Shown here piece by piece: positions 26,148 through 34,891 of a stretch of 55,028 nt of DNA (positions are counted from its first letter, which is position 1; every line of letters starts with the position of its first letter). The translations under genes and the position numbers were made by a program. Under the pieces are notes generated by a model. That model was not told the origin of the DNA. It was given only the letters and a program-made list of their open reading frames with translations, and did no database searches. The stretch is from assembly GCA_035533595.1 (NCBI GenBank), contig DATLTN010000049.1:1-55028 (forward strand), read 5' to 3'. The DNA comes from Acidimicrobiales bacterium. Its GTDB lineage: Bacteria; Actinomycetota; Acidimicrobiia; Acidimicrobiales; Bog-793.

Positions 26148-26856
26148 GGGGAGGCCCCGCGGCGCCCCTCCCCGGTGCGGCGAGGCGGACGAGGAGCGCC
26201 TCGGCGGCGAGGCGCTCGGCGAGCTTCTTGCTCCGCCCCTCTCCTTCGCCGAGGTGCTCCCCGACGGTCACGACCGAGCGGAACGAGCGCGCGTGGTCCG
26301 GACCCCGCCCCGTCGTCTCGTAGGCCGGCGTGGGGAGCGAGAGCCGCGCGGCGAGCTCCTGGAGGCGGTTCTTCGCGTCGCCGAGCTCGCGCCGCGCGGT
26401 CTCGGCCAGAACGAGGTCACCGAGGAGGTCCCCCACCATCGCCTCGGCGGCGGCGGCGCCGGAGGCCAGGTAGGCCGCGCCGATCAGCGCCTCGAGCGCG
26501 TCGGCGAGGAGCGAGGCCTTGGCCCTTCCGCCCGAGGACTCCTCCCCGCGCCCGAGGAGGAGCGCCTCGCCGACCCCGAGGGCCGCGGCGACGGGCGCCA
26601 GCGCCTCGGTCGACACCACCCCCGAGCGGATGCGCGCCATGTCCCCCTCGGCGCGCGCCGAGAGGGCGCGGTAGAGGTGCTCGGTGACGACCACCCCGAG
26701 CACGGCGTCGCCGAGGAACTCGAGGCGCTCGTTGGACTCCTCGCCGGGGTGCTCGGCGCACCAGGAGCGGTGCGCGAGGGCGAGGTGGAGGAGGCCGGGA
26801 TCGCGGAGGTAGGGCGAGAGGCGGGCGGCGAGCGCGGCCTCGGCCGTCTCCTGCAC
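26140..26856 (-). CDS. rnc: Ribonuclease III
   Basis: 238 residues. The RNase III signature NERLEFLGDAVLG lies near residue 45 and the second acidic site is ADALEALIGAAYL. The C-terminal double-stranded RNA-binding domain spans about residues 160-230 (NRLQELAARL to KKLAERLAAEALL). It processes rRNA precursors and structured mRNAs. The ATG at 26856 lies 59 nt after acpP; no separate promoter is apparent. Confidence 0.97.
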   Translation of the reverse strand: MQETAEAALAARLSPYLRDPGLLHLALAHRSWCAEHPGEESNERLEFLGDAVLGVVVTEHLYRALSARAEGDMARIRSGVVSTEALAPVAAALGVGEALLLGRGEESSGGRAKASLLADALEALIGAAYLASGAAAAEAMVGDLLGDLVLAETARRELGDAKNRLQELAARLSLPTPAYETTGRGPDHARSFRSVVTVGEHLGEGEGRSKKLAERLAAEALLVRLAAPGRGAAGPPRA

Positions 26857-26915
26857 GGTGGCGCCGCCGCGCTCTCGGACGGCAGCGGCGGGGTCGCCGC
26901 CGCCGGAGGCCTCGC

Positions 26916-27203
26916 TCAGGCGACCTCGAGCTTCGCCGTCACGTAGTCGACGGCGTCGCGCACGGTCCGCAGGTCCTCGAGGTCCTCGTCGTCGATCCGG
27001 AAGCCCTCGACCTTTTCGCGCAACTCCTGTTCGAGCGCCTCGACGAGCTCGATGAGCGCGAGCGAGTCGGCGTTCAGGTCCTCGGCGAACGAGGCCGTCT
27101 CGGCGATCCCCGCCGGCTCGATCTCGAGGATCTCGGCGAGCTGGGTGCGCACGAGGTCGAGCACCTCGTCCCGGCTGATCTGCCCTGCAGCACTCTCCGC
27201 CAC
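26916..27203 (-). CDS. acpP: Acyl carrier protein
   Basis: 95 residues. S47 in DLNADSLALIELVEALE is the phosphopantetheine attachment site. Compared with E. coli AcpP there is a short charged insertion (about EGFRIDDEDLEDL) before the last helix, common in actinobacterial ACPs. The GTG at 27203 is chosen because GAGGAG lies 9 nt upstream; the open frame continues into plsX antisense without a plausible start. It sits between plsX and rnc, the classic order. Confidence 0.93.
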   Translation of the reverse strand: MAESAAGQISRDEVLDLVRTQLAEILEIEPAGIAETASFAEDLNADSLALIELVEALEQELREKVEGFRIDDEDLEDLRTVRDAVDYVTAKLEVA

Positions 27204-27244
27204 CTGCGACTCCTCATCTGCTCGCGCCTCTCGGCGGAGCGATG

Positions 27245-28222
27245 TTACCGGGAGACCGCCTCCCGGACCCTCCCGACGAGGTCGCCTTCGGCCATGTCGT
27301 GCGCGACGCGCACCGCGTTCACGATCGCCCGCTCCGAGGAGCTGCCGTGGCTGATGATGCAGACGCCGTCGACGCCGAGGAGCATCGCCCCACCCGTCTC
27401 CTCGGGGTCGATGTTCGCCGCATAGGGCAGCAGCGCAGGGATCAGCACGTCGCCGGCGGCGCGGGTCTCCTCGGTCGAGCCGATCACGGTGAGGAGGATC
27501 CCCATGAAGGTCTTCGAGGCCCCTTCCAGGGTCTTCAGGGCGACGTTCCCGGTGAAGCCGTCGGTGACGACGATGTCGGCGACCCCTTGCAAGAGGTCGC
27601 GCCCCTCGACGTTGCCGATGAAGCGCACCCCGACCCCCTTCGCGAAGAGCGCGTGCGCCTCCTTCACGAGGGTGTTGCCCTTGGAGTCCTCCTCGCCGAT
27701 CGACAACAGGGCGACGGAGGGGTCCGGGTTGCCGTAGCGGCGGGTGACGAAGGCGGAGGCCATCTGCGCGAACTGCACGAGCCACTCCGGCTGGCACTCG
27801 GCGTTCGCCCCGGCGTCGATGAGCACGGTCGGCGTGCCCCCGGGCACCGGGAGGGGGGTGGCGATCGCCGGCCGGGCGACGCCGGCGATGCGTCCCATCC
27901 GGAAGAGCGCGGCCGCCATCGCCGCGCCGGTGTTGCCGGCGGAGACCATCGCGCTCGCCTGGCCGTCGCGCACCGCCTCGGCGGCGCGCACGAGCGAGCT
28001 GTCCTTCTTGGTACGCACCGCGCGCGCCGGGTCCTCGTCCATCGCGATCGCCTCGCTGGCGGCGAGGAGGGGGAGGGGGCCGAGGTCACCGAGGGAGCCG
28101 TCGTCCGGCCCGACGAGCAGGACGGGGATGCCGAACTCCTGGTGCGCCCGGAGGGCGCCCTTCACGATCTCGGCGGGGGCCTTGTCGCCCCCCATTGCGT
28201 CGAGCGCGACGGGGAGCGTCAG
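27245..28222 (-). CDS. plsX: Phosphate acyltransferase PlsX
   Basis: 325 residues. The enzyme makes acyl-phosphate from acyl-ACP for phospholipid synthesis. LPVALDAMGGDKAPAEIVKGA is the family N-terminus. MVSAGNTGAAMA, DAGANAECQPEWL, VGFIGNVEGRD-type and VVTDGFTGNVALKTLEG motifs follow. No ATG, GTG or TTG lies where the protein must begin. The only in-frame start-like codon is CTG at 28222, overlapping the rpmF TGA as CTGA. The internal ATG at 28195 would delete the first beta strand. The CTG start is therefore inferred. Confidence 0.93.
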   Translation of the reverse strand: MTLPVALDAMGGDKAPAEIVKGALRAHQEFGIPVLLVGPDDGSLGDLGPLPLLAASEAIAMDEDPARAVRTKKDSSLVRAAEAVRDGQASAMVSAGNTGAAMAAALFRMGRIAGVARPAIATPLPVPGGTPTVLIDAGANAECQPEWLVQFAQMASAFVTRRYGNPDPSVALLSIGEEDSKGNTLVKEAHALFAKGVGVRFIGNVEGRDLLQGVADIVVTDGFTGNVALKTLEGASKTFMGILLTVIGSTEETRAAGDVLIPALLPYAANIDPEETGGAMLLGVDGVCIISHGSSSERAIVNAVRVAHDMAEGDLVGRVREAVSR

Positions 28223-28398
28223 TCGACCTCGACGGCCTGGCGGCCCTTGTACCAGCCGCAGTGCGGGCAGACGACGTGCGGAACCTTGGCGTTGCCGCAC
28301 TGCGGGCAGTTGCTGCGAGCGGGCGCCCGCAGCACCCAGTTCGAGGCGCGCCGACTGCGGCTCTTTGCCTTTGACGTCTTCTTCTTCGGGACGGCCAT
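28219..28398 (-). CDS. rpmF: 50S ribosomal protein L32
   Basis: 59 residues: MAVPKKKTSKAKSRSRRA, then a four-cysteine zinc ribbon (CPQCG and CPHCG) and the end YKGRQAVEVD. This is the zinc-binding form of L32. It follows the DUF177 gene by 4 nt and overlaps the plsX start, the usual yceD-rpmF-plsX arrangement that couples ribosome and lipid synthesis. Confidence 0.97.
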   Translation of the reverse strand: MAVPKKKTSKAKSRSRRASNWVLRAPARSNCPQCGNAKVPHVVCPHCGWYKGRQAVEVD

Positions 28399-28402
28399 CT
28401 CG

Positions 28403-28951
28403 CTACTTCTTCTCCTCTGGTCGCTCGCTCTCGCCGAGAGCGGCGAGCGCCCCCCAACGCGGGTCGACGGGCGCCACGCAGGCGCACGCTTCAGCGTTGC
28501 GGTTGGCGCCGCACTCGGCACAGATCCCGAGGCACTCCTCCGAGCAGAGGGGCGCGAGCGGCAGCTCGAGGATACACGCGTCGTGGACGAGCGGCGCCAG
28601 GTCGAGCAGGTCGCCGTCGAGGCGGTAGGTCGTCTCCTCGTCGTCGGGCTCCTCGACGCAGAGCTCGCGGACCTCCACCTCGAGCGGGCCGGTGGCGCGC
28701 TCGAGGCAGCGCCGGCACTCCCCCTCCCAGCGCGCCCGCACCACCCCGGTGACGAGGATCCCCTCGCTCACCGACTCGAGGAGCGCGTCGATGCAGACCG
28801 GCTCGCCCTCGGCGACGGTGCTCGTCGGCACCCCGAGGCCGGTCATCGGCCCGGCCAACGAGACCCTGCGGGCGCTGCCGGGCTCGCGCCGCAGCGCGGC
28901 GACCTCGACGACGAAGGGCTCGTGCGCCTTCGGCGGCCGCCATCGGCTCAC
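28403..28951 (-). CDS. DUF177 (YceD) family protein
   Basis: 182 residues from a GTG at 28951. CRRCLERATGPLEVEVRELC is the conserved YceD block, followed by a negatively charged loop and CSEECLGICAECGAN, giving a cysteine cluster like a degenerate zinc ribbon. YceD is linked to 23S rRNA accumulation in plants and bacteria (equivalent to Rv2926c). It is placed directly before rpmF. The frame is open further upstream but without family similarity. Confidence 0.9.
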   Translation of the reverse strand: MSRWRPPKAHEPFVVEVAALRREPGSARRVSLAGPMTGLGVPTSTVAEGEPVCIDALLESVSEGILVTGVVRARWEGECRRCLERATGPLEVEVRELCVEEPDDEETTYRLDGDLLDLAPLVHDACILELPLAPLCSEECLGICAECGANRNAEACACVAPVDPRWGALAALGESERPEEKK

Positions 28952-29003
28952 CGGCGGCGCACCCCGCCCGGCACCCTCCCCGCCGACATCGCAGGGAGCG
29001 CCA

Positions 29004-29582
29004 CTACAGCTGGTCCTGGTCGAACGGCGAGATCTCGCCGCCCGCCTCGCCCTCGTCGCTCTCGGCCTCCCGCTCGCCGCCCGGGATCGGCGGCGCCACG
29101 CCGAGGCGCTCGCGGCCGGCCTGCACGGTGCGGATCGTGCGGTCGAGGACGATCTCAAAGGCGGCGAGCTTGCGGTCGACGTAGTCGTCGGCGTCGTGGC
29201 GGACCCGCCGGGCCTCTGCCTCGGCGTCGAGGACGATCCGCTCGGCGTGGTGGCGGGCCTGACGGACGACCTCGGTGCGCTGCACGAGGTTCGCGGCCTG
29301 CGCCCGCGCCTCGTCGAGCAGCTCGTCGGACTCCTGCTGGGCGCGGCGGCGCAGGTCGTCGAGCTCGCGCAGCATCCGCCGCGCCGCGAGCAGCTCGCCC
29401 GGCAGTGCCCGGCGGGCGCGGTCGGCGAGCTCGAGGACGTCGTCGCGGCTGATGATCGCGGAGGAGCTGAGGGGCATCGACTTCGCCCTCTCGATGACGT
29501 CGAAGAGCTCGTCGAGGAGGCCCTCGACGTCGTCGGGGCCCTCGGTGCGGAGCTCGCCCTCCTCGGGCGGGAAGTCAGTCAC
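29004..29582 (-). CDS. sepIVA: SepIVA-like DivIVA-family coiled-coil protein
   Basis: 192 residues. An N-terminal LLDELFDVIERAKSMPLSSS segment and the ISRDDVLELADRARRALPGEL block match the actinobacterial SepIVA type (Rv2927c). A continuous coiled coil runs through residues about 60-150, rich in Ala, Arg, Glu and Asp, and the tail is acidic. In mycobacteria SepIVA localises to the septum and is needed for division. Here it overlaps coaD by 8 nt and precedes the DUF177 gene, matching mycobacterial synteny. The symbol rests on that analogy. Confidence 0.78.
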   Translation of the reverse strand: MTDFPPEEGELRTEGPDDVEGLLDELFDVIERAKSMPLSSSAIISRDDVLELADRARRALPGELLAARRMLRELDDLRRRAQQESDELLDEARAQAANLVQRTEVVRQARHHAERIVLDAEAEARRVRHDADDYVDRKLAAFEIVLDRTIRTVQAGRERLGVAPPIPGGEREAESDEGEAGGEISPFDQDQL

Positions 29583-30054
29583 CGAAGCGCCCGGACATCG
29601 CCAGCGCGACGGCGGGGGGGACGAAGCGCGTGACGTCGCCCCCGAGGCTCGCCACCTCGCGCACGAGGCGCGAGGAGATGAAGGAGTAGGTCGCCCCGGT
29701 CGGGACGAAGAGCGTCTCGATCCCGGAGAGCTCGTGGTTCATCTGTGCCATCTGCAGCTCGTTCTCGAAATCCGACACCGCACGCAGCCCGCGGACGATC
29801 ACGTCCGCGCCCACCGTGCGAGCGACGTCGACGACGAGCGTCGACATCGAGACCACCTCGACGTTGGGGAATCCTGCCAGACACGTGGCGATGATCTCCT
29901 CACGCTCCTTCGGGGCGAAGAGGGGGTCGCCCTTGGCCGAGTTCTGCAGGACGGCGACGACGACGCGGTCAAAGACGCGGTGCGCCCGCTCGACGATCTC
30001 GTAGTGGCCGTTGTGGAAGGGGTCGAAGGAACCCGGAAAGATCGCGCTCGTCAC
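29575..30054 (-). CDS. coaD: Phosphopantetheine adenylyltransferase
   Basis: 159 residues. It is the fourth step of coenzyme A synthesis. AIFPGSFDPFHNGHYEIV holds the nucleotidyl-transferase H-x-G-H motif. VIVRGLRAVSDFENELQMAQMN and TYSFISSRLVREVA (the I-S-S-R motif) are diagnostic. The ATG overlaps the rsmD stop (ATGA). Confidence 0.98.
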   Translation of the reverse strand: MTSAIFPGSFDPFHNGHYEIVERAHRVFDRVVVAVLQNSAKGDPLFAPKEREEIIATCLAGFPNVEVVSMSTLVVDVARTVGADVIVRGLRAVSDFENELQMAQMNHELSGIETLFVPTGATYSFISSRLVREVASLGGDVTRFVPPAVALAMSGRFGD

Positions 30055-30605
30055 CCGAGCACGCCACCCCCACTCGCCCCGTGGGCGGTCCGCCGTGCCA
30101 CGGTGACGAGCGTAGTGCCGTAGCGGTAGACGCGATGGAGCTCATGGGCGGGACCGAGCTCGATCGGCGCCGAGGACTCGAGCACGACGAGCTCACCGGG
30201 GAGCACGTCGAGCAGCGCCGCCCAGTCGGCGAAGCCGTACGGGGGGTCGGCGAAGCAGAGCGAGCAGGCGGGCCGGCTGTGCGCGAGGTAGCCGAGGACC
30301 TCGCGGGTGACGACCTCGTGCGGCCGCTCGGCGAGCCCCGTGGCGGTGAGGTTGGCGACGATCGCCTCGGCGTGGCGACGCTCGCGCTCGACGAAGGTGG
30401 CGCGCGCCGCGCCGCGCGAGAGCGCCTCGATGCCGAGCGCGCCCGTCCCGGCGAAGAGATCGACGACCTCCGCGCCGTCGACGACCCCGAGACTGCCGAG
30501 GACGTCGAAGATCGCCTCCCGCACGCGGTCCGCCGTCGGCCGCAGCGTCGCGCTCTTCGGCGCCGTGAGCGGCCGCCCGCGCGCCGTCCCCCCGATGACC
30601 CGCAC
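30051..30605 (-). CDS. rsmD: 16S rRNA (guanine-966-N2)-methyltransferase RsmD
   Basis: 184 residues from a GTG. RVIGGTARGRPL, TADRVREAIFDVLG, the SAM-binding VVDLFAGTGALGIEALSRGA and the catalytic FADPPYGF are all present. The start is immediately next to the recG stop, and the end overlaps coaD, in the conserved recG-rsmD-coaD order. Confidence 0.97.
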   Translation of the reverse strand: MRVIGGTARGRPLTAPKSATLRPTADRVREAIFDVLGSLGVVDGAEVVDLFAGTGALGIEALSRGAARATFVERERRHAEAIVANLTATGLAERPHEVVTREVLGYLAHSRPACSLCFADPPYGFADWAALLDVLPGELVVLESSAPIELGPAHELHRVYRYGTTLVTVARRTAHGASGGGVLG

Positions 30606-32870
30606 TCAGCTCCGCTCGAGGTACTCGGCCGCGCCCTCGCCGATGAACAGCTCGAGCTCCTCGGCGAGCAGCGGGTGCGAGGCGAGCGCGGGGTCGGCGT
30701 CGATCACCTCCGTCGCCACCTGCCTCGCCGTCGTGATGAGCGCCCGGTCGCGGCGCAGCGAGGCGAGGCGCAGGTCGCTCCGCCCCTTCTGGCGGGCGCC
30801 GAGCACCGTCCCCTCGCCGCGCAGCTCGAGGTCGACCTCGGCGAGCTCGAAGCCGTCGGCGAGGCGCGCGAGGGCGTCGAGGCGACGGGCGGCCTCCTCG
30901 TTCACCTCGCTCGCGAGCAGGTAGCAGACCGAGGCGTGCGCGCCGCGCCCCACCCTGCCGCGCAGCTGGTGGAGCTGGGCGATGCCGAAGCGGTCGGCGT
31001 CCTCGATGACCATCACCGTGGCGTTGGCGACGTCGACGCCGACCTCGATCACCGTGGTGGCGACGAGCACCTGGGTGAGGCCGTCGCGGAAGGAGGCCAT
31101 CACGCGGTCCTTTTCGCGCGAGGGGAGCTGGCCGTGCAGCAGGCCGACGCTGAAGCCGGCGAGCTCGCCCTCGGCGAGGCGGAGGTGCTCCTCGATCGCG
31201 GCGCGCGGCGGCGGCCGGCCGGACTGCTCCTCGGCGCGGAAGAGCTGGCCCTCGCCCTCCTCGTCCTCGTAGAGGAGGCCCTCGCCGGCCCCCTCGTCGT
31301 CGTCGACACCCTGGTGGACCCGCGAGCAGACGACGTAGGCCTGCCGCCCCGCGGCGAGCTCGGCCCGCACGCGCTCCCACACCGCGGCGACCGCCTCTCC
31401 CTCCTCCGCGACCCAGCGCGTCTGCACCGGCGTGCGCGAGGGCGGCAGCTCGTCGAGGACGCTGTAGTCGAGGTCGCCGTAGACCGTCATCGCCGCGGTG
31501 CGCGGGATCGGGGTCGCGGTCATCACGAGGACGTCCGGGTCGCGCCCCTCGGCCTCGCGGGCGGAGCCCTTCTCGCGCAGGGCCGCGCGCTGGTCGACGC
31601 CGAAGCGGTGCTGCTCGTCGATGACGACGACGCCGAGGGAGGAGAAACGCACGTCCTCGGTGAGCAGCGCGTGCGTCCCGACGAGGACGTCGACCTCGCC
31701 GCGTACGAGGCGGGTGAGCAGCCGCCGCCGTTCGGCGGTCGTCGTGCGGCTCGTGAGGAGCGCCGCGACCACCGGGCGGCGCCCCCCGAGGCGGCCGGCG
31801 TCGTCGACCTCGAGGCCGGAGAGGAGGCGGCGGGCGGCGAGGTAGTGCTGCTCGGCGAGAACCTCGGTCGGCACCATCAGGGCCCCCTGGTGCCCCCCCT
31901 GCACCGCGTAGAGGAGGGCGGCGAGCGCGACCACGGTCTTGCCCGAGCCGACGTCGCCCTGCAGCAGGCGGTGCATCGGGAGCGGGCTCCCGAGGTCGGC
32001 GGCGATCTCCTCGATGACCCGCCGCTGCGCGCCGGTGAGGGCGAAGGGCAGGCCCTCGATGAACCCCGCCACGAGGCCCGGGCCCTCAGCCGGGGCGAGG
32101 AGGTGCGTGATGCCGCGCGCCGCCTCGGCGGCGGCGCGCTTGCGCAGCACGAGCGAGAGCTGCAGGCGGAGCAGCTCGTCGAAGGCGAGGCGGCGCCTCG
32201 CGGCGAAGCGCTCCTCGTCGTCGTCGGGTGCGTGGATCGCACGCAGCGCCGTCGTGCGCGAGACGAGCCGCAGGCCCTCGAGGAGCGGGCCGTCGAGGGG
32301 GTCGGCGAAGGTGCGCGCCCGCTCGAGTGCCTCGGCGACGTACTCGGTGAGCTCGGCGGAGGTGATCCCCGCCTTCTGGGACTGCCGGTAGATCGGGACG
32401 ATGCGGCCGGTGCGGTCGCCGACGAGGTCGACGAGCGGGTTCACCATCTGCAGGTGGCCGTGGTACTCGTCGACGCGGCCGAAGACGACGACGTGCGCCC
32501 CCTCGCTCAGCTGGCGGGCCCGCCACGGCTGGTTGAAGAAGCTCACGGTGAGGTTGCCGGTGCCGTCGTCGACGGTGAGCTCGACGATCGCCCGCCGGTT
32601 GCGCGGCCGGCGGGTGCTCACCCGGCGGACCTCGGCCGAGACGACCGCCTCCTCGCCGACGCGCACCGCGGCGATCGCCTGGCAGTTCGTCCGGTCGGCG
32701 TAGCGCCGCGGGTAGTGCATGAGGAGGTCGAGGACGCTCTCGATGCCCATCGCGGCGAGCGCCGCTGTCTTGCGGGGGCCGACGCCACGCAGCTCACCCA
32801 CCTCGATCTGCGCGAGCTGCTTCAGCCTGCGGCCGCCCGTCGCCGGGGGGGCCGGCGTCGCCTGGCTCAC
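30606..32870 (-). CDS. recG: ATP-dependent DNA helicase RecG
   Basis: 754 residues. An N-terminal wedge/OB domain (DLLMHYPRRYADRT, FFNQPW) recognises branched DNA. Helicase motif I is LLQGDVGSGKTVVALAA near residue 306 and the DEQH box near 418 reads VVVIDEQHRFGV. Motif VI is QLRGRVGRG. An acidic stretch of about 40 residues (near 515-555) sits in the second helicase domain, as in mycobacterial RecG. It reverses stalled forks. The GTG at 32870 overlaps the stop of the preceding gene (GTGA). Confidence 0.96.
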   Translation of the reverse strand: MSQATPAPPATGGRRLKQLAQIEVGELRGVGPRKTAALAAMGIESVLDLLMHYPRRYADRTNCQAIAAVRVGEEAVVSAEVRRVSTRRPRNRRAIVELTVDDGTGNLTVSFFNQPWRARQLSEGAHVVVFGRVDEYHGHLQMVNPLVDLVGDRTGRIVPIYRQSQKAGITSAELTEYVAEALERARTFADPLDGPLLEGLRLVSRTTALRAIHAPDDDEERFAARRRLAFDELLRLQLSLVLRKRAAAEAARGITHLLAPAEGPGLVAGFIEGLPFALTGAQRRVIEEIAADLGSPLPMHRLLQGDVGSGKTVVALAALLYAVQGGHQGALMVPTEVLAEQHYLAARRLLSGLEVDDAGRLGGRRPVVAALLTSRTTTAERRRLLTRLVRGEVDVLVGTHALLTEDVRFSSLGVVVIDEQHRFGVDQRAALREKGSAREAEGRDPDVLVMTATPIPRTAAMTVYGDLDYSVLDELPPSRTPVQTRWVAEEGEAVAAVWERVRAELAAGRQAYVVCSRVHQGVDDDEGAGEGLLYEDEEGEGQLFRAEEQSGRPPPRAAIEEHLRLAEGELAGFSVGLLHGQLPSREKDRVMASFRDGLTQVLVATTVIEVGVDVANATVMVIEDADRFGIAQLHQLRGRVGRGAHASVCYLLASEVNEEAARRLDALARLADGFELAEVDLELRGEGTVLGARQKGRSDLRLASLRRDRALITTARQVATEVIDADPALASHPLLAEELELFIGEGAAEYLERS

Positions 32871-34519
32871 TCCACCGAGATGAGCAGCGGGTAGAGCGGT
32901 TGCCCGCCCTCCAGGTGCTCGACGGCGAGGTCGGGATACTTGGCCTTGAGGACGCGCTCGATCTCGTCGAGCTCCTCCTCGGGCGCCTCGTCGCCGGCGA
33001 TGAGCGTGACGATCTCGCAACCCGGAGAGACGAGGATCTCAAGGAGCGAGAGGGCGGCGTCGGCGAGACGGCCGCCGACGGCCTCGATCCCCTGGCGGGA
33101 GAGGCCGATCCAGTCACCCGCGTTCACCGGTCCGACGGCCGTGCGCGCGGCGCGCACCGCGCGGGTCACCTCCCCGGCCATCACCTGGGTGGTGGCCTCG
33201 AGCATGAGGCGCGCGTTGTCCTCCCCCGAGGCGGCGGGGTCGTAGGCCAAGAGCGCGGCGAAGCCCTCCTGGATCCCCTTGGTCGGCACCACGAAGACCG
33301 GCTTGCTCGCGATCAGGCAGACCTGCTCCGCGACGGGGAAGATGTTCGAGTTGTTCGGGAGCACCACGACCTGGGCTCCCGGCGCGGCCTCGGCCGCGGC
33401 GAGGATCTCCGCTGTCGAGGGGTTCATCGACTGCCCGCCGGCGACGAGGCGGTCGACGCCGAGCGAGGAGAAGATGCGCTGCACGCCGGGGCCGGTCGCG
33501 ACGGCGACCACCGAGGTGAGCGGCCGCCCGCTCCCGACGGCGCCGGCCGACGGCACGGCGCGCACCCACGCCTCCTCCTCGACCTGGTGCTGCAGGTCCG
33601 TGACGCGGATCTCGCGGGGGCGCCCCGCCTCGATCCCCGCCTCGATCGCCGCCCCGATGTCGTCGGTGTGGATGTGGCAGTTCCACAGCCCGTCGCCGCC
33701 GACGACGACGATCGAATCGCCGATCGCGGCCCAGCGCTCCTTGAACGGTGCCATCCGCTCGTCGTCGGAGTCGAGGAGGTACATCACCTCATAGGTGAGC
33801 CCCGCGAGGGCGCCCTGCGGCGCCGCCTCCTGTTCGTGCGGCGCGCCGGCGAGCAGCGCGAGCACCGTCGCGGGGAGGTCGAGCTCCGCGGGGGCCGCCA
33901 CGCCGGCCGCGACCTCGAGGAGCGCGTCGAAGAGCAGCAGCAGCCCGGCGCCCCCGGCGTCGACGACCCCGGCCTCGGCGAGCACGCTGAGCTGGGTCGG
34001 TGTCGCCCAGAGGGCGTCGCGCGCGGCGACGCGCACCTCGGCGAGCAGCACCGCGACGTCGTCCTCCTCGGACTTCTCCGCCGCCGCGGCGGCGGCGTCG
34101 CAGACGCTCAGGATCGTGCCCTCGACCGGACGGAGCACCGCGGCGCGGGCGGCCGCGGCGGCACAGGTGAGCGCCGAGCGCAGCTCGTCGGCACCGAGCG
34201 CCCGGGCCTGTGCGGCGGAGGAGGCGAGGCCCCGGAGGATCTGACAGAGGATCACCCCCGAGTTCCCCCGCGCGCCCATCAGCGAGCCCTTCGAGATCGC
34301 GGCGCCGACGGCGGCCGGGTCGGCGAGGCCGGCCTCGTCGAGGCGGCCGATCTCCTCGAGCACCGAGTCGAGGGTGAGCGTCATGTTCGTCCCGGTGTCG
34401 CCGTCGGGCACGGGGAAGACGTTCAGCCGGTTGATCTCGTGCTGGTGGCGCCGGAGGGCGTCCCGGAAGGCCGTCATCACGGTGGCGAGCGCAGTCGCCG
34501 CGAGCGGCTCAGCCGGCAT
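32867..34519 (-). CDS. DAK2 (DhaL) domain protein, FakA/YloV-like
   Basis: About 550 residues. The DhaL domain has LNVFPVPDGDTGTNM, KGSLMGARGNSGVILCQ and a GGAGLLLLFDALLE helix. A middle domain has IGDSIVVVGGDGLWNCHIHTDD, and the C-terminal DegV-like half has VVLPNNSNIFPVA. Relatives include fatty acid kinase FakA, which phosphorylates fatty acids held by a DegV-type FakB. No separate DegV gene is adjacent, so the actual substrate is open. The ATG at 34519 is chosen; a TTG at 34552 in frame is the alternative. It is always next to recG in actinobacteria. Confidence 0.88.
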   Translation of the reverse strand: MPAEPLAATALATVMTAFRDALRRHQHEINRLNVFPVPDGDTGTNMTLTLDSVLEEIGRLDEAGLADPAAVGAAISKGSLMGARGNSGVILCQILRGLASSAAQARALGADELRSALTCAAAAARAAVLRPVEGTILSVCDAAAAAAEKSEEDDVAVLLAEVRVAARDALWATPTQLSVLAEAGVVDAGGAGLLLLFDALLEVAAGVAAPAELDLPATVLALLAGAPHEQEAAPQGALAGLTYEVMYLLDSDDERMAPFKERWAAIGDSIVVVGGDGLWNCHIHTDDIGAAIEAGIEAGRPREIRVTDLQHQVEEEAWVRAVPSAGAVGSGRPLTSVVAVATGPGVQRIFSSLGVDRLVAGGQSMNPSTAEILAAAEAAPGAQVVVLPNNSNIFPVAEQVCLIASKPVFVVPTKGIQEGFAALLAYDPAASGEDNARLMLEATTQVMAGEVTRAVRAARTAVGPVNAGDWIGLSRQGIEAVGGRLADAALSLLEILVSPGCEIVTLIAGDEAPEEELDEIERVLKAKYPDLAVEHLEGGQPLYPLLISVE

Positions 34520-34579
34520 AGCCAACGGCGAGGCCGTGCCACCGGACGACAAGTGCGCGATCGGCCCCCACGGCGGGGG

Positions 34580-34589
34580 ATGGTAATGT
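34580..34589. promoter_or_regulatory. Overlapping divergent -10 boxes between rpmB and the DAK2-recG operon
   Basis: The ten bases ATGGTAATGT contain TAATGT on the plus strand (34584-34589, toward rpmB) and TACCAT on the minus strand (34585-34580, toward the DAK2 gene), sharing two bases. The two polymerases could not bind at once. Confidence 0.45.
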
Positions 34590-34663
34590 CACTGGCCGTT
34601 CCCCGGGCCCGTTCGCGTCAGGCGCGGCGCCCGTCCCCCGTTCTGTAGAGGTGGGTCGTCGTC

Positions 34664-34885
34664 GTGGCAGCCGTTTGTGAGATCTGCGGGAAGCACCCGA
34701 GCTTCGGGATGAACGTCTCCCACTCCCACCGTCGGACCAAGCGCCGCTGGAACCCCAACATCCAGCGCGTGCGGGCGCTCGTGAACGGCACCTCCCGACG
34801 GATCGACGTCTGCACCTCCTGCATCCGCGCCGGCAAGGTCACCAAGCCGCCGCTGCGCCGCTTCGTCCTCGCCGCGAAGGGCTGA
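34664..34885 (+). CDS. rpmB: 50S ribosomal protein L28
   Basis: 73 residues from a GTG with an AGAGGTGGG site upstream. The sequence CEICGKHPSFGMNVSHSHRRTKRRWNPN (in outline) and CTSCIRAGKV supply two C-x2-C pairs, so this is the zinc-binding form. It is monocistronic, with a leader of about 65 nt from the shared divergent promoter. It converges on thiL with a 6 nt gap. Confidence 0.97.
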   Translation: MAAVCEICGKHPSFGMNVSHSHRRTKRRWNPNIQRVRALVNGTSRRIDVCTSCIRAGKVTKPPLRRFVLAAKG

Positions 34886-34891
34886 GCGGCC

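Noticed and set aside
31200-31325. Acidic insertion in the second helicase domain of RecG
   Set aside because: A comparable acidic insertion is known in mycobacterial RecG, so it is a lineage feature rather than a new domain.
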